DNA of 20,139 nucleotides from DAOUMU01 sp034409055. GTDB lineage: Bacteria > Chloroflexota > Anaerolineae > 4572-78 > J111. The first letter of the stretch is position 1, and each line of letters opens with the position of its first letter. The stretch spans positions 1-20,139 of the forward strand of contig DAOUMU010000224.1 of NCBI GenBank assembly GCA_034409055.1, read 5' to 3'. The position numbers were made by a program, and so were the translations under genes. The notes beneath the pieces are model-generated. The model saw only the letters and a list, made by a program, of their open reading frames with translations, was not told where the DNA came from and searched no databases. Positions 1 through 7,748 of the stretch are shown in pieces.

Positions 1-88
1 GGGATCGTCTATATACATCTGGCTTCCGTTCCTTGGTATTTGTTCTTTTCTGAAGTTTTTGGAAGCCTATCTTAACGCACCTTATGGC

Positions 89-580
89 TCAGGTAAAATT
101 TGTCATCAAAAACTTGATCATCGAGTATAAAGAAACCATAAGGGTTCGTCGTGGGAAACGGTTAACCGCCTGTTGGATAAATTGAAAAGCTTCATCTTCC
201 AAAGCCAATAAATGGGCGCGATTAACTTCAATCTGTCGTTGATAAGCTTGGATTAACCGCTTATCCAAGCTGTCGTAGTGGTTACTGTCACGGATATATT
301 CGGCTATAGCAGGCAAATCATTCTTAAGCTGGGCTGTCCCCGGCAGGGAAATAGATTGACCGTTTATATAATAGAAACGGCTCTTGCTGCTACGCCAAAC
401 ATTATCAGTTGTTAGAGGGCCGTGACCATAAAACTGTAGAATACGACGTTCACGGGCAAACACAGGCCGGACATCTGTAGTTAGATAGCGCGTCTTTTCA
501 CCACAAATGGGACAGGAGGTAGCTTTGGCTATTTTAACCGGATGATGACAACTATCGCACCAATATATACCTAAAGTCAT
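89..580 (-). CDS. Truncated zinc-ribbon protein, N-terminal part of a PAPS-reductase-like protein
   Basis: The 163-residue product opens with a zinc ribbon (Cys8, Cys11, Cys23, Cys26), followed by a TDVRPVFARE segment, an FYYING patch and a helical stretch ending in AFQFIQQAV. This order matches the N-terminal part of the PAPS-reductase-like (PP-loop) proteins found in archaea and some Chloroflexota. In that family the next motif would be the PP-loop (SGGKDS type). Here the sequence reads LMVS and then departs into an unrelated tail before the stop, so the catalytic domain is absent. The start is supported by GGAG seven bases before the ATG. Either the gene was cut by a deletion just before its PP-loop or it is a free-standing zinc-ribbon protein; I favour truncation. 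Family assignment is from recognised motifs only. Confidence 0.55.
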   Translation of the reverse strand: MTLGIYWCDSCHHPVKIAKATSCPICGEKTRYLTTDVRPVFARERRILQFYGHGPLTTDNVWRSSKSRFYYINGQSISLPGTAQLKNDLPAIAEYIRDSNHYDSLDKRLIQAYQRQIEVNRAHLLALEDEAFQFIQQAVNRFPRRTLMVSLYSMIKFLMTNFT

Positions 581-1269
581 TAACTGACTCCATTAGTTCA
601 TCGAGCGTAAAACGTAAGCAATGTCGTCATTTGAAGTTTAGTCTATGAAGTTCTTTCCTGTGTCAGTATAGCATAAAGAGACCCTTTTGAAAAGAATAAG
701 CATAAAAGCGGCTATATTGTAGTATTGTTTATATGTGCCACAACATCTAGTGGTATTTTCTGGGTGCTTCTTTCTTCTGCATTTGGCTCAAGACTTACAA
801 GTTCTTATGGATCTAGGCCAGGTCCCGACCCGTTCCCGCTCCACCTAATTTGGGAAGTATCTCCACTTTTGACGTTTGGCCATACTACTCTCATACCGTA
901 CAAGTCTGTCCAATCGCTTGATGATCCGTACATTTATTACCTCTCTTGACAAACCCAAAGAGTTATGATAAACCAAGTTGACAACAACGACATCACCAAC
1001 CTTTATGTAGAAAAAATTAAAATGCAGCAAATCTTAGCAGACGTACCCCACAAATTGACACTAATCTCCTCACGCATTATCATTGACCCCATGGAAATAG
1101 ATTTTACTCACGGTGTATCATTGGCCTTTGCTTGCCGACGGCGTTCAGCCAGCTTTAGTAAATCATCCGCTGTAACACATTACTCAGAAAATTACTTGTC
1201 TGTGGCGATTTTTCAAGATAGTCATCAGGATATAATCGGGGCGGACCACAACCGCCAGTCTTTGACGCG
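581..1269. other. Gene-poor AT-rich stretch
   Basis: No convincing gene is visible in about 690 bases. Open frames exist on both strands (for example 965-1330 plus and 845-1030 minus), but their products show no recognisable domain. The plus one ends by running into the 153-bp repeat. Just before the minus-strand zinc-ribbon gene, another minus-strand frame (about 570-620) reads LRFTLDELMESVN, which may be the scrap of a lost upstream gene. Confidence 0.4.
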
Positions 1270-1422
1270 ATGTGCTGCCAATAAAGGTGAAATGCTCGCA
1301 CCCCTCCTGACCACCAAACTCTATACGTGAGGGTTTATAGCGTAAAAACATCACGTTTCACGCTTCACGTCACTTGCCCTGTGGGCCTGCCCTGCGGGTT
1401 CATGGAGTTGGGACAATTACCC
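1270..1422 (+). repeat. 153-bp direct repeat, copy 1, with MalT-like start codons
   Basis: This block recurs at 3085-3237 with the same length and 3 mismatches (150 of 153 identical). Near its start it encodes MLAPLLTTKLYT and then a stop. That matches the first residues of the two MalT-like genes here (TPILTTKFYIP at 4818 and APILTTKLYIP at 19315), so it looks like the severed 5' end of a third such gene. Positions 1350-1373 are a tandem heptamer tract (TTCACGC/TTCACGT type) matching one arm of the hairpin cassettes elsewhere in the window. The two copies bracket the gene at 1633-2946. Positions 1423-1632 that follow hold no recognisable gene. Confidence 0.9.
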
Positions 1423-1632
1423 ATACCGGGCAAAAACACCCTGCGCCCGCCTACAACCACAACCTGCCCCCACCTTGCCACTGCCCTCCCCCCTCATCAC
1501 CTGCCCCGGTGGGGTTCATCCTTCCTTCGCCGCCCCCCCAAAGCCCCTTAATCCCGTAACGAATTATACTCAAGACAGCCAAACCCACAACAGCCCAGCA
1601 AGCCGCGCCACTGTAGCTTTTTTTCAATCATA

Positions 1633-2946
1633 ATGATAAAATGTTATGGTAGACTTGATGGCTTGCTCGAAGTAGTGGTTACGATGGAAAGTCTAATTTT
1701 TGGGCTGTCGATCCTTTTTGTAGGCTTTATGCTGCTTACGGTCTTAGTTTTTTTGATGGGCTGTATGCTTCTTATTCCTAGCTACATCTCTAACCTAATT
1801 TACCTGTACAATGAACGGAAGAAAGCCTCCTGGCAAAGCCTGACCACAGATTATGAACTAAGGTTTGTACCGGGTGATTCTTGGACCGGAGCTTTTGTGA
1901 CCGGCACCTATAAAGGGCATCATCTTACCCTTGATACCTTCCCAAAAAACCCAAGCAAAAGCAGCCGCACTACTACCCGCATTTTCCTGGCTGCCAAATC
2001 GACAGGCGGTCATCTTTCATCAAAAAAAGAGGGGGCTGTAGAACAAATCACGATTGAGAAAGCAGTCAAGGTGCTGACGCCAGGCGACCATCTCAAGGGC
2101 GAATTTAAGGCCGAATCAAATGGCCGCCAAATATCTTACAAACAATATGGCGTCGAAACCGACGTCAAATACTTGCAATTCGTATTTGACTTATTGGTTG
2201 AGCTGACAGACGTTTATCGAGTTGTGGAGCTGGGTGGAGAAGCCGTGCCCGCCTTGGCAGCGCTGGCCACAGACAAAAACAATAAGTTACGTCCCATCGT
2301 CATTGAGATGCTAAAAGATATTGCCCAGGCAACGACCGCCCGGCTTGGAGATTGGACTTCTCAGTTGGTATGTCGCCATTGTATGGTACGGTGCAGTGCA
2401 CACCAGATCCGTCTATCGCGACGAAATTTAATCACCTACTATGGCTGCCGGATGTGTAGCCAGAGCGAACGCTTCTTTTCAGTGAAGTCAGTCGTGGCAA
2501 TACTGGATAGTGGGATGAGGACAGAATGGTCTGAACAGAACAATACCTTGACGGTGAACGGGTTAACCCAACAAATGCTATTTGATTTTGACACGGTGAT
2601 GATTGTCCAGGCCACGGATGAGCAGGTCGAACGGTTCGCCGTACGGGTTGGCAACGATACTGATCCCACACGCCAGCCGTGTTACAAAACAATGCTTTGC
2701 CGGGTATCATCAGAGTGTAAGTTGTCAGCCAATACGCTCCGGATTTTGGAGCAGATATTTGGGCGGGTAGAACTGGTCAATCCACGAACTGCCGTCCAAA
2801 AGACAACGGCAGATGAGGGAACATTCCAAGCCCTGGATGGTGACCATGAAACGAGAGAAATGAGTAGAGCAGACCAGGATTGGGATCTTGGGGATAGAAA
2901 GTTGAGCAAAGTCGATGAAGACAGATATGATAGTACGGGCCAGTGA
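1633..2946 (+). CDS. Conserved membrane-anchored zinc-ribbon protein of unknown function
   Basis: The 437-residue product has one strong hydrophobic segment (about residues 20-55). After it come a globular region, a short helical HEAT-like patch (VPALAALA to MLKDIAQ, about 205-232), and a zinc ribbon with CxxC pairs at Cys247/Cys250 and Cys272/Cys275. A C-terminal domain containing FDFDTVMIVQATDEQVERF and VGNDTDP is followed by a polar tail. I recognise the zinc-ribbon and C-terminal part as a pattern in uncharacterised Chloroflexota proteins, but no function is known to me. The start is uncertain: an in-frame ATG at 1684 (MESLIFGLS) would begin right at the membrane segment, and neither start has a strong ribosome-binding site. 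The gene lies between the two 153-bp repeats and could be moved or deleted by recombination between them. Confidence 0.75.
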   Translation: MIKCYGRLDGLLEVVVTMESLIFGLSILFVGFMLLTVLVFLMGCMLLIPSYISNLIYLYNERKKASWQSLTTDYELRFVPGDSWTGAFVTGTYKGHHLTLDTFPKNPSKSSRTTTRIFLAAKSTGGHLSSKKEGAVEQITIEKAVKVLTPGDHLKGEFKAESNGRQISYKQYGVETDVKYLQFVFDLLVELTDVYRVVELGGEAVPALAALATDKNNKLRPIVIEMLKDIAQATTARLGDWTSQLVCRHCMVRCSAHQIRLSRRNLITYYGCRMCSQSERFFSVKSVVAILDSGMRTEWSEQNNTLTVNGLTQQMLFDFDTVMIVQATDEQVERFAVRVGNDTDPTRQPCYKTMLCRVSSECKLSANTLRILEQIFGRVELVNPRTAVQKTTADEGTFQALDGDHETREMSRADQDWDLGDRKLSKVDEDRYDSTGQ

Positions 2947-3084
2947 ATTGAGTAGAGTCTGCAGCCCAAAATGCGTCCTAACAATGCCAATCAACGCGAA
3001 TTGGAAAGCACGGTTTTTATTTTGATTGGTTGGGCCTGTGAAGGTATCAGGGCTACAAAGATCCGTCGCTAACCTTTCCAATCC

Positions 3085-3237
3085 ATGTGCTGCCAATAAA
3101 GGTGAAATGCTCGCACCCCTCCTGACCACCAAACTCTATACGTGAGGGTTTATGGCGTAAAAACATCACGTTTCACGCTTCACATCACTTGCCCTGTGGG
3201 CCTGCCCTGCGGGTTCACGGAGTTGGGACAATTACCC
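3085..3237 (+). repeat. 153-bp direct repeat, copy 2
   Basis: This is the second copy of the block at 1270-1422, differing at three positions. It carries the same aborted MLAPLLTTKLYT start peptide and the same heptamer tract (3165-3188). Sequence on either side of the two copies is unrelated, so the boundaries are sharp. The bases between the preceding gene and this copy (2947-3084) show no gene. Confidence 0.9.
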
Positions 3238-3284
3238 GCCTGTACCCACAGGGCACAGGTATTTTTTCGGAACTGCCCAGGTTC

Positions 3285-3440
3285 TGTTGACATTTGTCCA
3301 AAAATGTCATTCCGAGGAGCACAGCACCCAAAGGGCATAAACGACGAGGAATCTCCGGTAACGAGGACAAATTCAAGGCGAAATAGGAGATTCTTCGCTC
3401 CCTTTAGTCGCTCAGAATGACATAATCCGAAATGTCAACA
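3285..3440. mobile_element. 156-bp MITE-like palindromic element
   Basis: The element is bounded by perfect 11-bp terminal inverted repeats (TGTTGACATTT at 3285-3295, AAATGTCAACA at 3430-3440). Inside these sit a second inverted pair (TGTCATTCCGAG near 3307, CTCAGAATGACA near 3411) and a third (GAATCTCC, GGAGATTC). The whole element can therefore fold into one long interrupted hairpin. The inner pair belongs to the widespread TGTCATTC...GAATGACA type of bacterial intergenic repeat. There is no open reading frame for a transposase. I see no clear target-site duplication. The rest of 2947-3513 apart from the 153-bp repeat contains nothing recognisable. Confidence 0.75.
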
Positions 3441-3513
3441 CGCCCTAAGTGAATGGCTGGCCAATTTACGAGGGATTCTAATTCAAACCCTTTGAATCCG
3501 GGGAGAAAGAAAA

Positions 3514-4620
3514 ATGGTTTATGTATGGCCTGTTTTAGGTTGGATTTTTGCCATTCTTTTTGGTCTTTTAACCGTTTCGATGCTCATGCTGAACAATTGG
3601 GCGCACGCGCTGGCTTTGTTTTTGGTGGTGTTGCTCTGTTTGCCGCCGGTCAGTTCATTTATCCAAAATCGCTTCGACTTCTCAATTCATCCGGTACTTC
3701 GCGGCGTTTTGATTGTGGGGTTGCTGTTTGTCTTTGTCAGACTGCTACTCGGCGCAGAGGTAACCTCGGTTTATAAATCGCCGGAAATTAAAGCACGATT
3801 TATGGAAATATACGACGAAAAAATGGCGGACTGGCCGGTGCCTTACGAGGATGTTTTTGTGGATACCCAATACGGCACAGTCCACGTGATTGTCAGCGGG
3901 CCGGAAGACGCCCCGCCGATGCTGCTGCTGCACGCCTCGGGCGTATCGAGCTGGTCGTGGAAGTACAACGTGGCAGAACTGAGCCAACACTATCGAACCT
4001 ATGCCATCGACCTGATTGGCGATGTCGGGAAGAGCGAGTTCACCAGCCTGGATCACATTCTGAAAACCGGTCAGGACCAGGCCGAACTGTACACCGAAAT
4101 CACCGATAAACTCGGCGTGGACAAAGCCTATGTGGTCGGCGCCTCCGACGGCGGTTTCATTGGCTCCAATTACGCCCTGTACCACCCGGAACGAGTGGAG
4201 AAGCTGGCCCTGCTTGGTCCGATGGGGTATGCCGGGGCAACGCAGTCGGTGATAAGGATTATGTTTGCCCAATTTTTTCCGCTCAAGCCCATTCAGGATA
4301 GCACCTTTAGCTGGGCGTTCAGTGATAGCGTAAAACTGAAAGCGGACTTTGAAGAGTGGTTTCGGTTGTTGATGAGTGGCTATAACCCGACCAGAGTTAT
4401 GCCTTTACCATTTTCGGCAGAAGAAAGACAAAGCTTGCAGGTGCCGGTGCTGTTTGTGTTTGGCGAGCGAGATAACCTGGTTGGCGACCCGGAAGCGGCC
4501 AGGGTGTTGGTGCAAGACATCCCCCATGTTCGGGTTGAGGTAGTAGATGCGGGGCATTTGATGGGCGGAGAACAACCGGAGCAGGTCAATGCACTGCTCC
4601 TTGAGTTTTTTGAGGAGTGA
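3514..4620 (+). CDS. Membrane-anchored alpha/beta hydrolase
   Basis: The 368-residue protein has two or three N-terminal hydrophobic segments (about residues 4-25, 31-50 and 62-80) and then an alpha/beta-hydrolase domain starting near residue 112. The oxyanion-hole region is LLLHASG (137-143). The nucleophile elbow is GASDGG with Ser211, the acid is probably Asp320 in FGERD, and the base is His348 in DAGHLMGG, so the triad is complete. The extra N-terminal membrane part places the enzyme at the inner face or surface of the membrane; the substrate cannot be read from sequence. The start has a good ribosome-binding site (GGGGAG upstream of the ATG). It is transcribed toward the MalT-like regulator and separated from it by a hairpin and a promoter, so the two are probably separate units. 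Confidence 0.9.
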   Translation: MVYVWPVLGWIFAILFGLLTVSMLMLNNWAHALALFLVVLLCLPPVSSFIQNRFDFSIHPVLRGVLIVGLLFVFVRLLLGAEVTSVYKSPEIKARFMEIYDEKMADWPVPYEDVFVDTQYGTVHVIVSGPEDAPPMLLLHASGVSSWSWKYNVAELSQHYRTYAIDLIGDVGKSEFTSLDHILKTGQDQAELYTEITDKLGVDKAYVVGASDGGFIGSNYALYHPERVEKLALLGPMGYAGATQSVIRIMFAQFFPLKPIQDSTFSWAFSDSVKLKADFEEWFRLLMSGYNPTRVMPLPFSAEERQSLQVPVLFVFGERDNLVGDPEAARVLVQDIPHVRVEVVDAGHLMGGEQPEQVNALLLEFFEE

Positions 4621-4635
4621 TCGTTTCAATCTCTT

Positions 4636-4690
4636 GTAAGATAAGCTTTAGCTTGTCCCAAAGCGGGCGACAAACTAAAGTTCGTCTTAC
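4636..4690. repeat. Imperfect 22-bp inverted repeat after the hydrolase gene
   Basis: Arms 4636-4657 and 4669-4690 match at 18 of 22 positions around an 11-base loop. All four differences are transitions and two of them still form G-U pairs in RNA. It lies 16 bases after the hydrolase stop and is followed by GTTTTGG, so it may end the hydrolase transcript, although the T-run is short. The AAGCTTTAGCTTGTC/GACAAACTAAAG design looks like a dispersed repeat rather than a plain terminator. Confidence 0.6.
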
Positions 4691-4740
4691 GTTTTGGCTA
4701 ACATATTCTAAAATGAGAATCTGCCTCTTCATCGTATCAA

Positions 4741-4769
4741 TTGCACAAATAAATACCGCTCTATATAAT
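4741..4769 (+). promoter_or_regulatory. Sigma70-like promoter of the MalT-like gene
   Basis: A -35 box TTGCAC (4741-4746), a 17-base spacer and a perfect -10 box TATAAT (4764-4769) lie 48 bases before the ATG of the regulator. Transcription would start near 4776 and give a leader of about 40 bases. No other promoter in the window reads as cleanly. Confidence 0.65.
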
Positions 4770-4817
4770 TAGAATGACGTTCAACTGCCATCATAAGCAA
4801 GAAGCTTTTGCAGGATA

Positions 4818-7724
4818 ATGCCAGTACCCACCCCAATTCTAACCACAAAATTCTATATCCCCCCCGTCCGGCCCGAACTCGTCCCCCGTCCACGTCTGAT
4901 TCAGCGGCTGAATGAGGGACTTCACCGTAAACTCACCCTCATTTCCGCTCCGGCCGGCTTTGGCAAGACCACCCTGCTCAGCGAATGGGCGAGTAATTTA
5001 CGATTTACGACTGACGACTATAGTCCCCGAAGTGAAACGGAGCGGGATTTACGATTAAACTCCGCAAAAGAAAGCCTAATCGTAAATCGTAAATCTGAAA
5101 TCGTAAATCCACAGGTTGTCTGGCTCTCGCTGGACGAAAGCGACAACGACCTGGCCCGCTTCCTGGCCTACTTCGTCGCCGCCTTGCAAACCATTGAGGG
5201 CAGTATTGGGCAAGGATTACTGGCTGCGCTTCAATCCCCTGGGGCGGTCAACGTCGAAGCGGTTATGACCACCTTGCTCAATGAAATTGCGGATCTCCCA
5301 GATGACCCTTCGACACTCCCTACGGTCGCAGGGCGGGGCCTGGTCCTCGTCCTCGACGACTACCACGTCATCGAATCCCAACCCATTGACAAAGCCCTCA
5401 CCTTTTTGCTCGACCATCTGCCCCCACAAATGCACCTGGTTATCGCCGGCCGGAGCGATCCGTCCTTACCCTTGTCGCGCCTGCGCGCTCATGACCAAAT
5501 GACCGAGATACGCGTCGCTGACCTGCGCTTTACGCTCGACGAAGTCGCCGCCTTCCTGGACAAAGCGACGGGCCTCGACCTTTCTGCAGAGAACGTGGCC
5601 GCCCTGGAGACCCGTACAGAGGGCTGGATTGCCGGGTTGCAATTGGCCGCGCTCTCGATGCAGGGGCTTGAGCAAAGCGGCGACGTCACTAACTTTGTCA
5701 ACAGATTCACCGGCAGCGACCGCTACATTCAGGACTATTTGGCCGATGAAGTGCTCCAGCGGCAGCCCCAAGGCACCAAAGACTTTCTATTGCAAACCTC
5801 AATTCTTGACCGCCTGAGCGGCCCCCTGTGCGATGCTGTTGTTGGAGAGATTGGAGACTGGAGATCGGAGAGTGGCAATCGTGCCCAATCTCCAATACTC
5901 AAAGGGCACTATGTGTCTAATATCCAATCGCAAGCCATTCTGGAAGCCCTCGAAGCCGCCAATCTGTTCATCGTGCCGCTGGACAATGAGCGGCATTGGT
6001 ATCGCTATCACCATCTCTTTGCCGATTTGCTGCGGCAGCGACTGCACCAAAATCCTCCCCCCCTTTCCTCCCCCCCATGGGGGGGGAAAGAGGGGGGGAG
6101 TGTGGCCGAATTACACATCCGCGCCAGTGCGTGGTATGAGAAGAATGGCCTGGAGATCGAAGCTCTGCACCATGCTGCCGCCGCCAACGATTTTGAGCGG
6201 GCTGCGCGCCTGGTCGAGGGGGGTGGGAATCCTCTGTACCATCGGGGCGCAGTAACCCCTGTACTGAATTGGCTAGAGTCGCTGCCGGCAAGCCTGCTCG
6301 ACGCCAGGCCCTCGTTGTGGGTGATGTACGCCGAGGTGCTAATGACCAGGGGGCGACTTGTGAATGCCGAAGAGGCATATCAAGCTGCAGAAGCAGCCCT
6401 GGGTGACGCCAGGCAAGACGCCTCTACCCGAGATCTCCTGGGACGTATCGCCAACGGGTGCGCTTCGTTGGCTGGCCTTCAACGCCAGCCAGAAAGAATG
6501 ATTACCCTGTCGCGCCGCGCGTTGGATCTTCTCCACTCCGACAACCTGGCCATCCGCGCCGCCGCTAGCTTGAATCTGGGGTATGCCTACCAACTCCAGG
6601 GCGACCGGGCCGTAGCCAGCCAGGCTTATGCTGAGGCCATAGCCAACGGCCAGACTGCCGGGCACCTCATCGTTACCATATTGGCCACCGAGCGCCTGGG
6701 GGGCATGCAAGCGGCAGAGAACCGGTTCCGCCAGGCGGCCCAGACCTACCGGCGCGCCCTGCAACTGGCCGGTGAGCAGCCGTTGCCATACACCGGCGAC
6801 GCGCATCTCGGCCTGGCCCGGATACTCTACGAGTGGAACGATCTGGACGCTGCCCAACGCCACGGGCAACAGGGCGTCCAACTGACACGACAGATAGAGC
6901 ATACGGACAAATCCATCGCTTGTGAAATGTTCCTCGCCCGCCTGAAACTGGCCCGGGGAGATGTGGCCGGCGCGACCACTATCCTGGACGAGGCCAGTCA
7001 ATCTGCGCAGCAGCATCACTTTACGGATTGTATGCCGGAGGTGGCTGCTGCACAGGTATTCGTATTGCTTCGCCAGGGTGATCTGGCAGCCGCCGCTCAG
7101 TTGGCGCAGGCGCACGAACTCCCCCTCAGCCAGGCCCGGGTACACCTGACCCAGGGGGACACGTCCACGGCGCTGGCAGTGCTGGATCAACTACGCCAAC
7201 AGGCGGAAGCGAAGGGTTGGCAGGATGAACGGCTCAAGGTCATGGTTCTACAGGCGGTCGCTCTGCACGCGCAGGGCGAAAAAGACAAGGCTGTGCAACT
7301 GCTGGGGGATGCGCTGGCGTTGGCCGAACCGGGTGGTTTCGTCCGCACCTTTGTTGACGAAGGTGCGCCAATGGCTCAACTATTGTCCGAAGCAGCGGCT
7401 TGCGGGATGATGCCGAACTATACGCGCAAGTTACTGGCTGCATTTGAAAACGCGACGAAGGACGAAAGACGAACGACGGAGGACGAAGGGGAAAGTTCCG
7501 TCGTTCGTCCTTCGTCACTGGTTGAGCCATTGAGCCAACGGGAGTTAGAAGTACTACAACTCATTGCCCAAGGGCTCTCGAATCGTGAGATTAGCGAGCG
7601 GCTTTTCCTCGCCCTGGACACGGTCAAAGGGCACAACCGCAGAATCTACGGCAAGCTCGGCGTTAAGAACCGCACCCAGGCCATTAACAAAGCCAGATCC
7701 CTCAACATCCTTCCCCCTCAATAA
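4818..7724 (+). CDS. MalT-like ATP-dependent LuxR-family transcriptional regulator
   Basis: The 968-residue protein has the STAND/MalT architecture. An N-terminal ILTTKFYIPPVRP segment leads to a P-loop APAGFGKTTLL (about 44-54), SLDESDND (104-111) and a Walker B LVLVLDDYH (175-183). Next come GRSDP (211-215), EGWIAGLQLAA (268-278), a winged-helix region ending in YRYHHLFADLLRQ (395-407), TPR-like helical repeats (about 430-870) and a C-terminal LuxR helix-turn-helix (about 904-968, LSQRELEVLQLIAQG). Such proteins bind ATP and a ligand and then activate transcription as oligomers; the ligand is unknown. The start has AGGA just upstream and a promoter at 4741. Four linkers (residues about 60-98, 343-371, 411-427, 879-903) are encoded by palindromic repeat DNA and are absent from classical MalT. 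Direct targets are not visible; the downstream 90-residue protein is the nearest candidate. Confidence 0.93.
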   Translation: MPVPTPILTTKFYIPPVRPELVPRPRLIQRLNEGLHRKLTLISAPAGFGKTTLLSEWASNLRFTTDDYSPRSETERDLRLNSAKESLIVNRKSEIVNPQVVWLSLDESDNDLARFLAYFVAALQTIEGSIGQGLLAALQSPGAVNVEAVMTTLLNEIADLPDDPSTLPTVAGRGLVLVLDDYHVIESQPIDKALTFLLDHLPPQMHLVIAGRSDPSLPLSRLRAHDQMTEIRVADLRFTLDEVAAFLDKATGLDLSAENVAALETRTEGWIAGLQLAALSMQGLEQSGDVTNFVNRFTGSDRYIQDYLADEVLQRQPQGTKDFLLQTSILDRLSGPLCDAVVGEIGDWRSESGNRAQSPILKGHYVSNIQSQAILEALEAANLFIVPLDNERHWYRYHHLFADLLRQRLHQNPPPLSSPPWGGKEGGSVAELHIRASAWYEKNGLEIEALHHAAAANDFERAARLVEGGGNPLYHRGAVTPVLNWLESLPASLLDARPSLWVMYAEVLMTRGRLVNAEEAYQAAEAALGDARQDASTRDLLGRIANGCASLAGLQRQPERMITLSRRALDLLHSDNLAIRAAASLNLGYAYQLQGDRAVASQAYAEAIANGQTAGHLIVTILATERLGGMQAAENRFRQAAQTYRRALQLAGEQPLPYTGDAHLGLARILYEWNDLDAAQRHGQQGVQLTRQIEHTDKSIACEMFLARLKLARGDVAGATTILDEASQSAQQHHFTDCMPEVAAAQVFVLLRQGDLAAAAQLAQAHELPLSQARVHLTQGDTSTALAVLDQLRQQAEAKGWQDERLKVMVLQAVALHAQGEKDKAVQLLGDALALAEPGGFVRTFVDEGAPMAQLLSEAAACGMMPNYTRKLLAAFENATKDERRTTEDEGESSVVRPSSLVEPLSQRELEVLQLIAQGLSNREISERLFLALDTVKGHNRRIYGKLGVKNRTQAINKARSLNILPPQ
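4993..5110. repeat. Heptamer hairpin cassette 1, in frame in the MalT-like gene
   Basis: The left arm (about 4993-5020) is four imperfect 7-bp units (TAATTTA, CGATTTA, CGACTGA, CGACTAT). The right arm (5078-5110) is four units of AATCGTA/AATCTGA type, inverted relative to the left. A further GGATTTACGATT copy sits inside the loop (5045-5056). The cassette encodes residues about 60-98, between the P-loop strand ending SEW and the VVWLSLDE strand, without breaking the frame. Confidence 0.8.
5842..5900. repeat. Heptamer hairpin cassette 2, in frame in the MalT-like gene
   Basis: The left arm (5842-5872) is tandem units of period 7 (TTGGAGA, GATTGGA, GACTGGA, GATCGGA). The right arm (5884-5900) is the inverted form (CCAATCTCCAATACTC). 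It encodes a linker at residues about 343-361 between the ATPase and winged-helix regions, where the classical protein has a short loop. The frame is kept. Confidence 0.75.
6055..6100. repeat. 46-bp C-run/G-run palindrome in the MalT-like gene
   Basis: Two 23-base halves meet at CATG (6076-6079). The left half is runs of seven C separated by TTTCCT, and the right half runs of G separated by AAAGA. It encodes PPPLSSPPWGGKEGG (about 413-427). The runs of 7-8 identical bases make it a candidate slippage site inside an otherwise intact gene. It is palindromic like the heptamer cassettes but lacks the period of 7. Confidence 0.8.
7454..7516. repeat. Heptamer hairpin cassette 3, just before the LuxR DNA-binding domain
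   Basis: The left arm (7454-7479) reads as units GACGAAG, GACGAAA, GACGAAC, GACGG. The right arm (7498-7516) is its inverse, with 18 of 19 positions paired against the end of the left arm. It encodes the charged linker at residues about 879-900 (KDERRTTEDEGESS, then VVRPSSL), which joins the helical repeats to the helix-turn-helix. The frame is kept. Confidence 0.85.
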
Positions 7725-7748
7725 CCTCAAAAACAACACCCCCTAACA

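Noticed and set aside
2..130. Plus-strand open frame at the left edge that could be the end of a gene cut by the window
   Set aside because: Forty-two codons without a stop are not unusual by chance; the text matches nothing I know and it overlaps the minus-strand gene.
845..1030. 61-residue minus-strand frame (IKVGDVVVVNLVYHN and following)
   Set aside because: TTG start without a ribosome-binding site, no recognisable family and no neighbouring partner.
965..1330. 121-residue plus-strand open frame with a MalT-like end peptide
   Set aside because: Only the last 12 residues resemble anything, and those come from the repeat at 1270; the rest has no domain, no good ribosome-binding site and unconvincing composition.
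3745..4272. 175-residue minus-strand frame inside the hydrolase gene
   Set aside because: The plus strand carries a complete catalytic triad and family motifs; the minus frame is a shadow.
6339..7190. 283-residue minus-strand frame inside the MalT-like gene
   Set aside because: It is the complement of a well-supported GC-rich coding region; no domain is seen on the minus strand.
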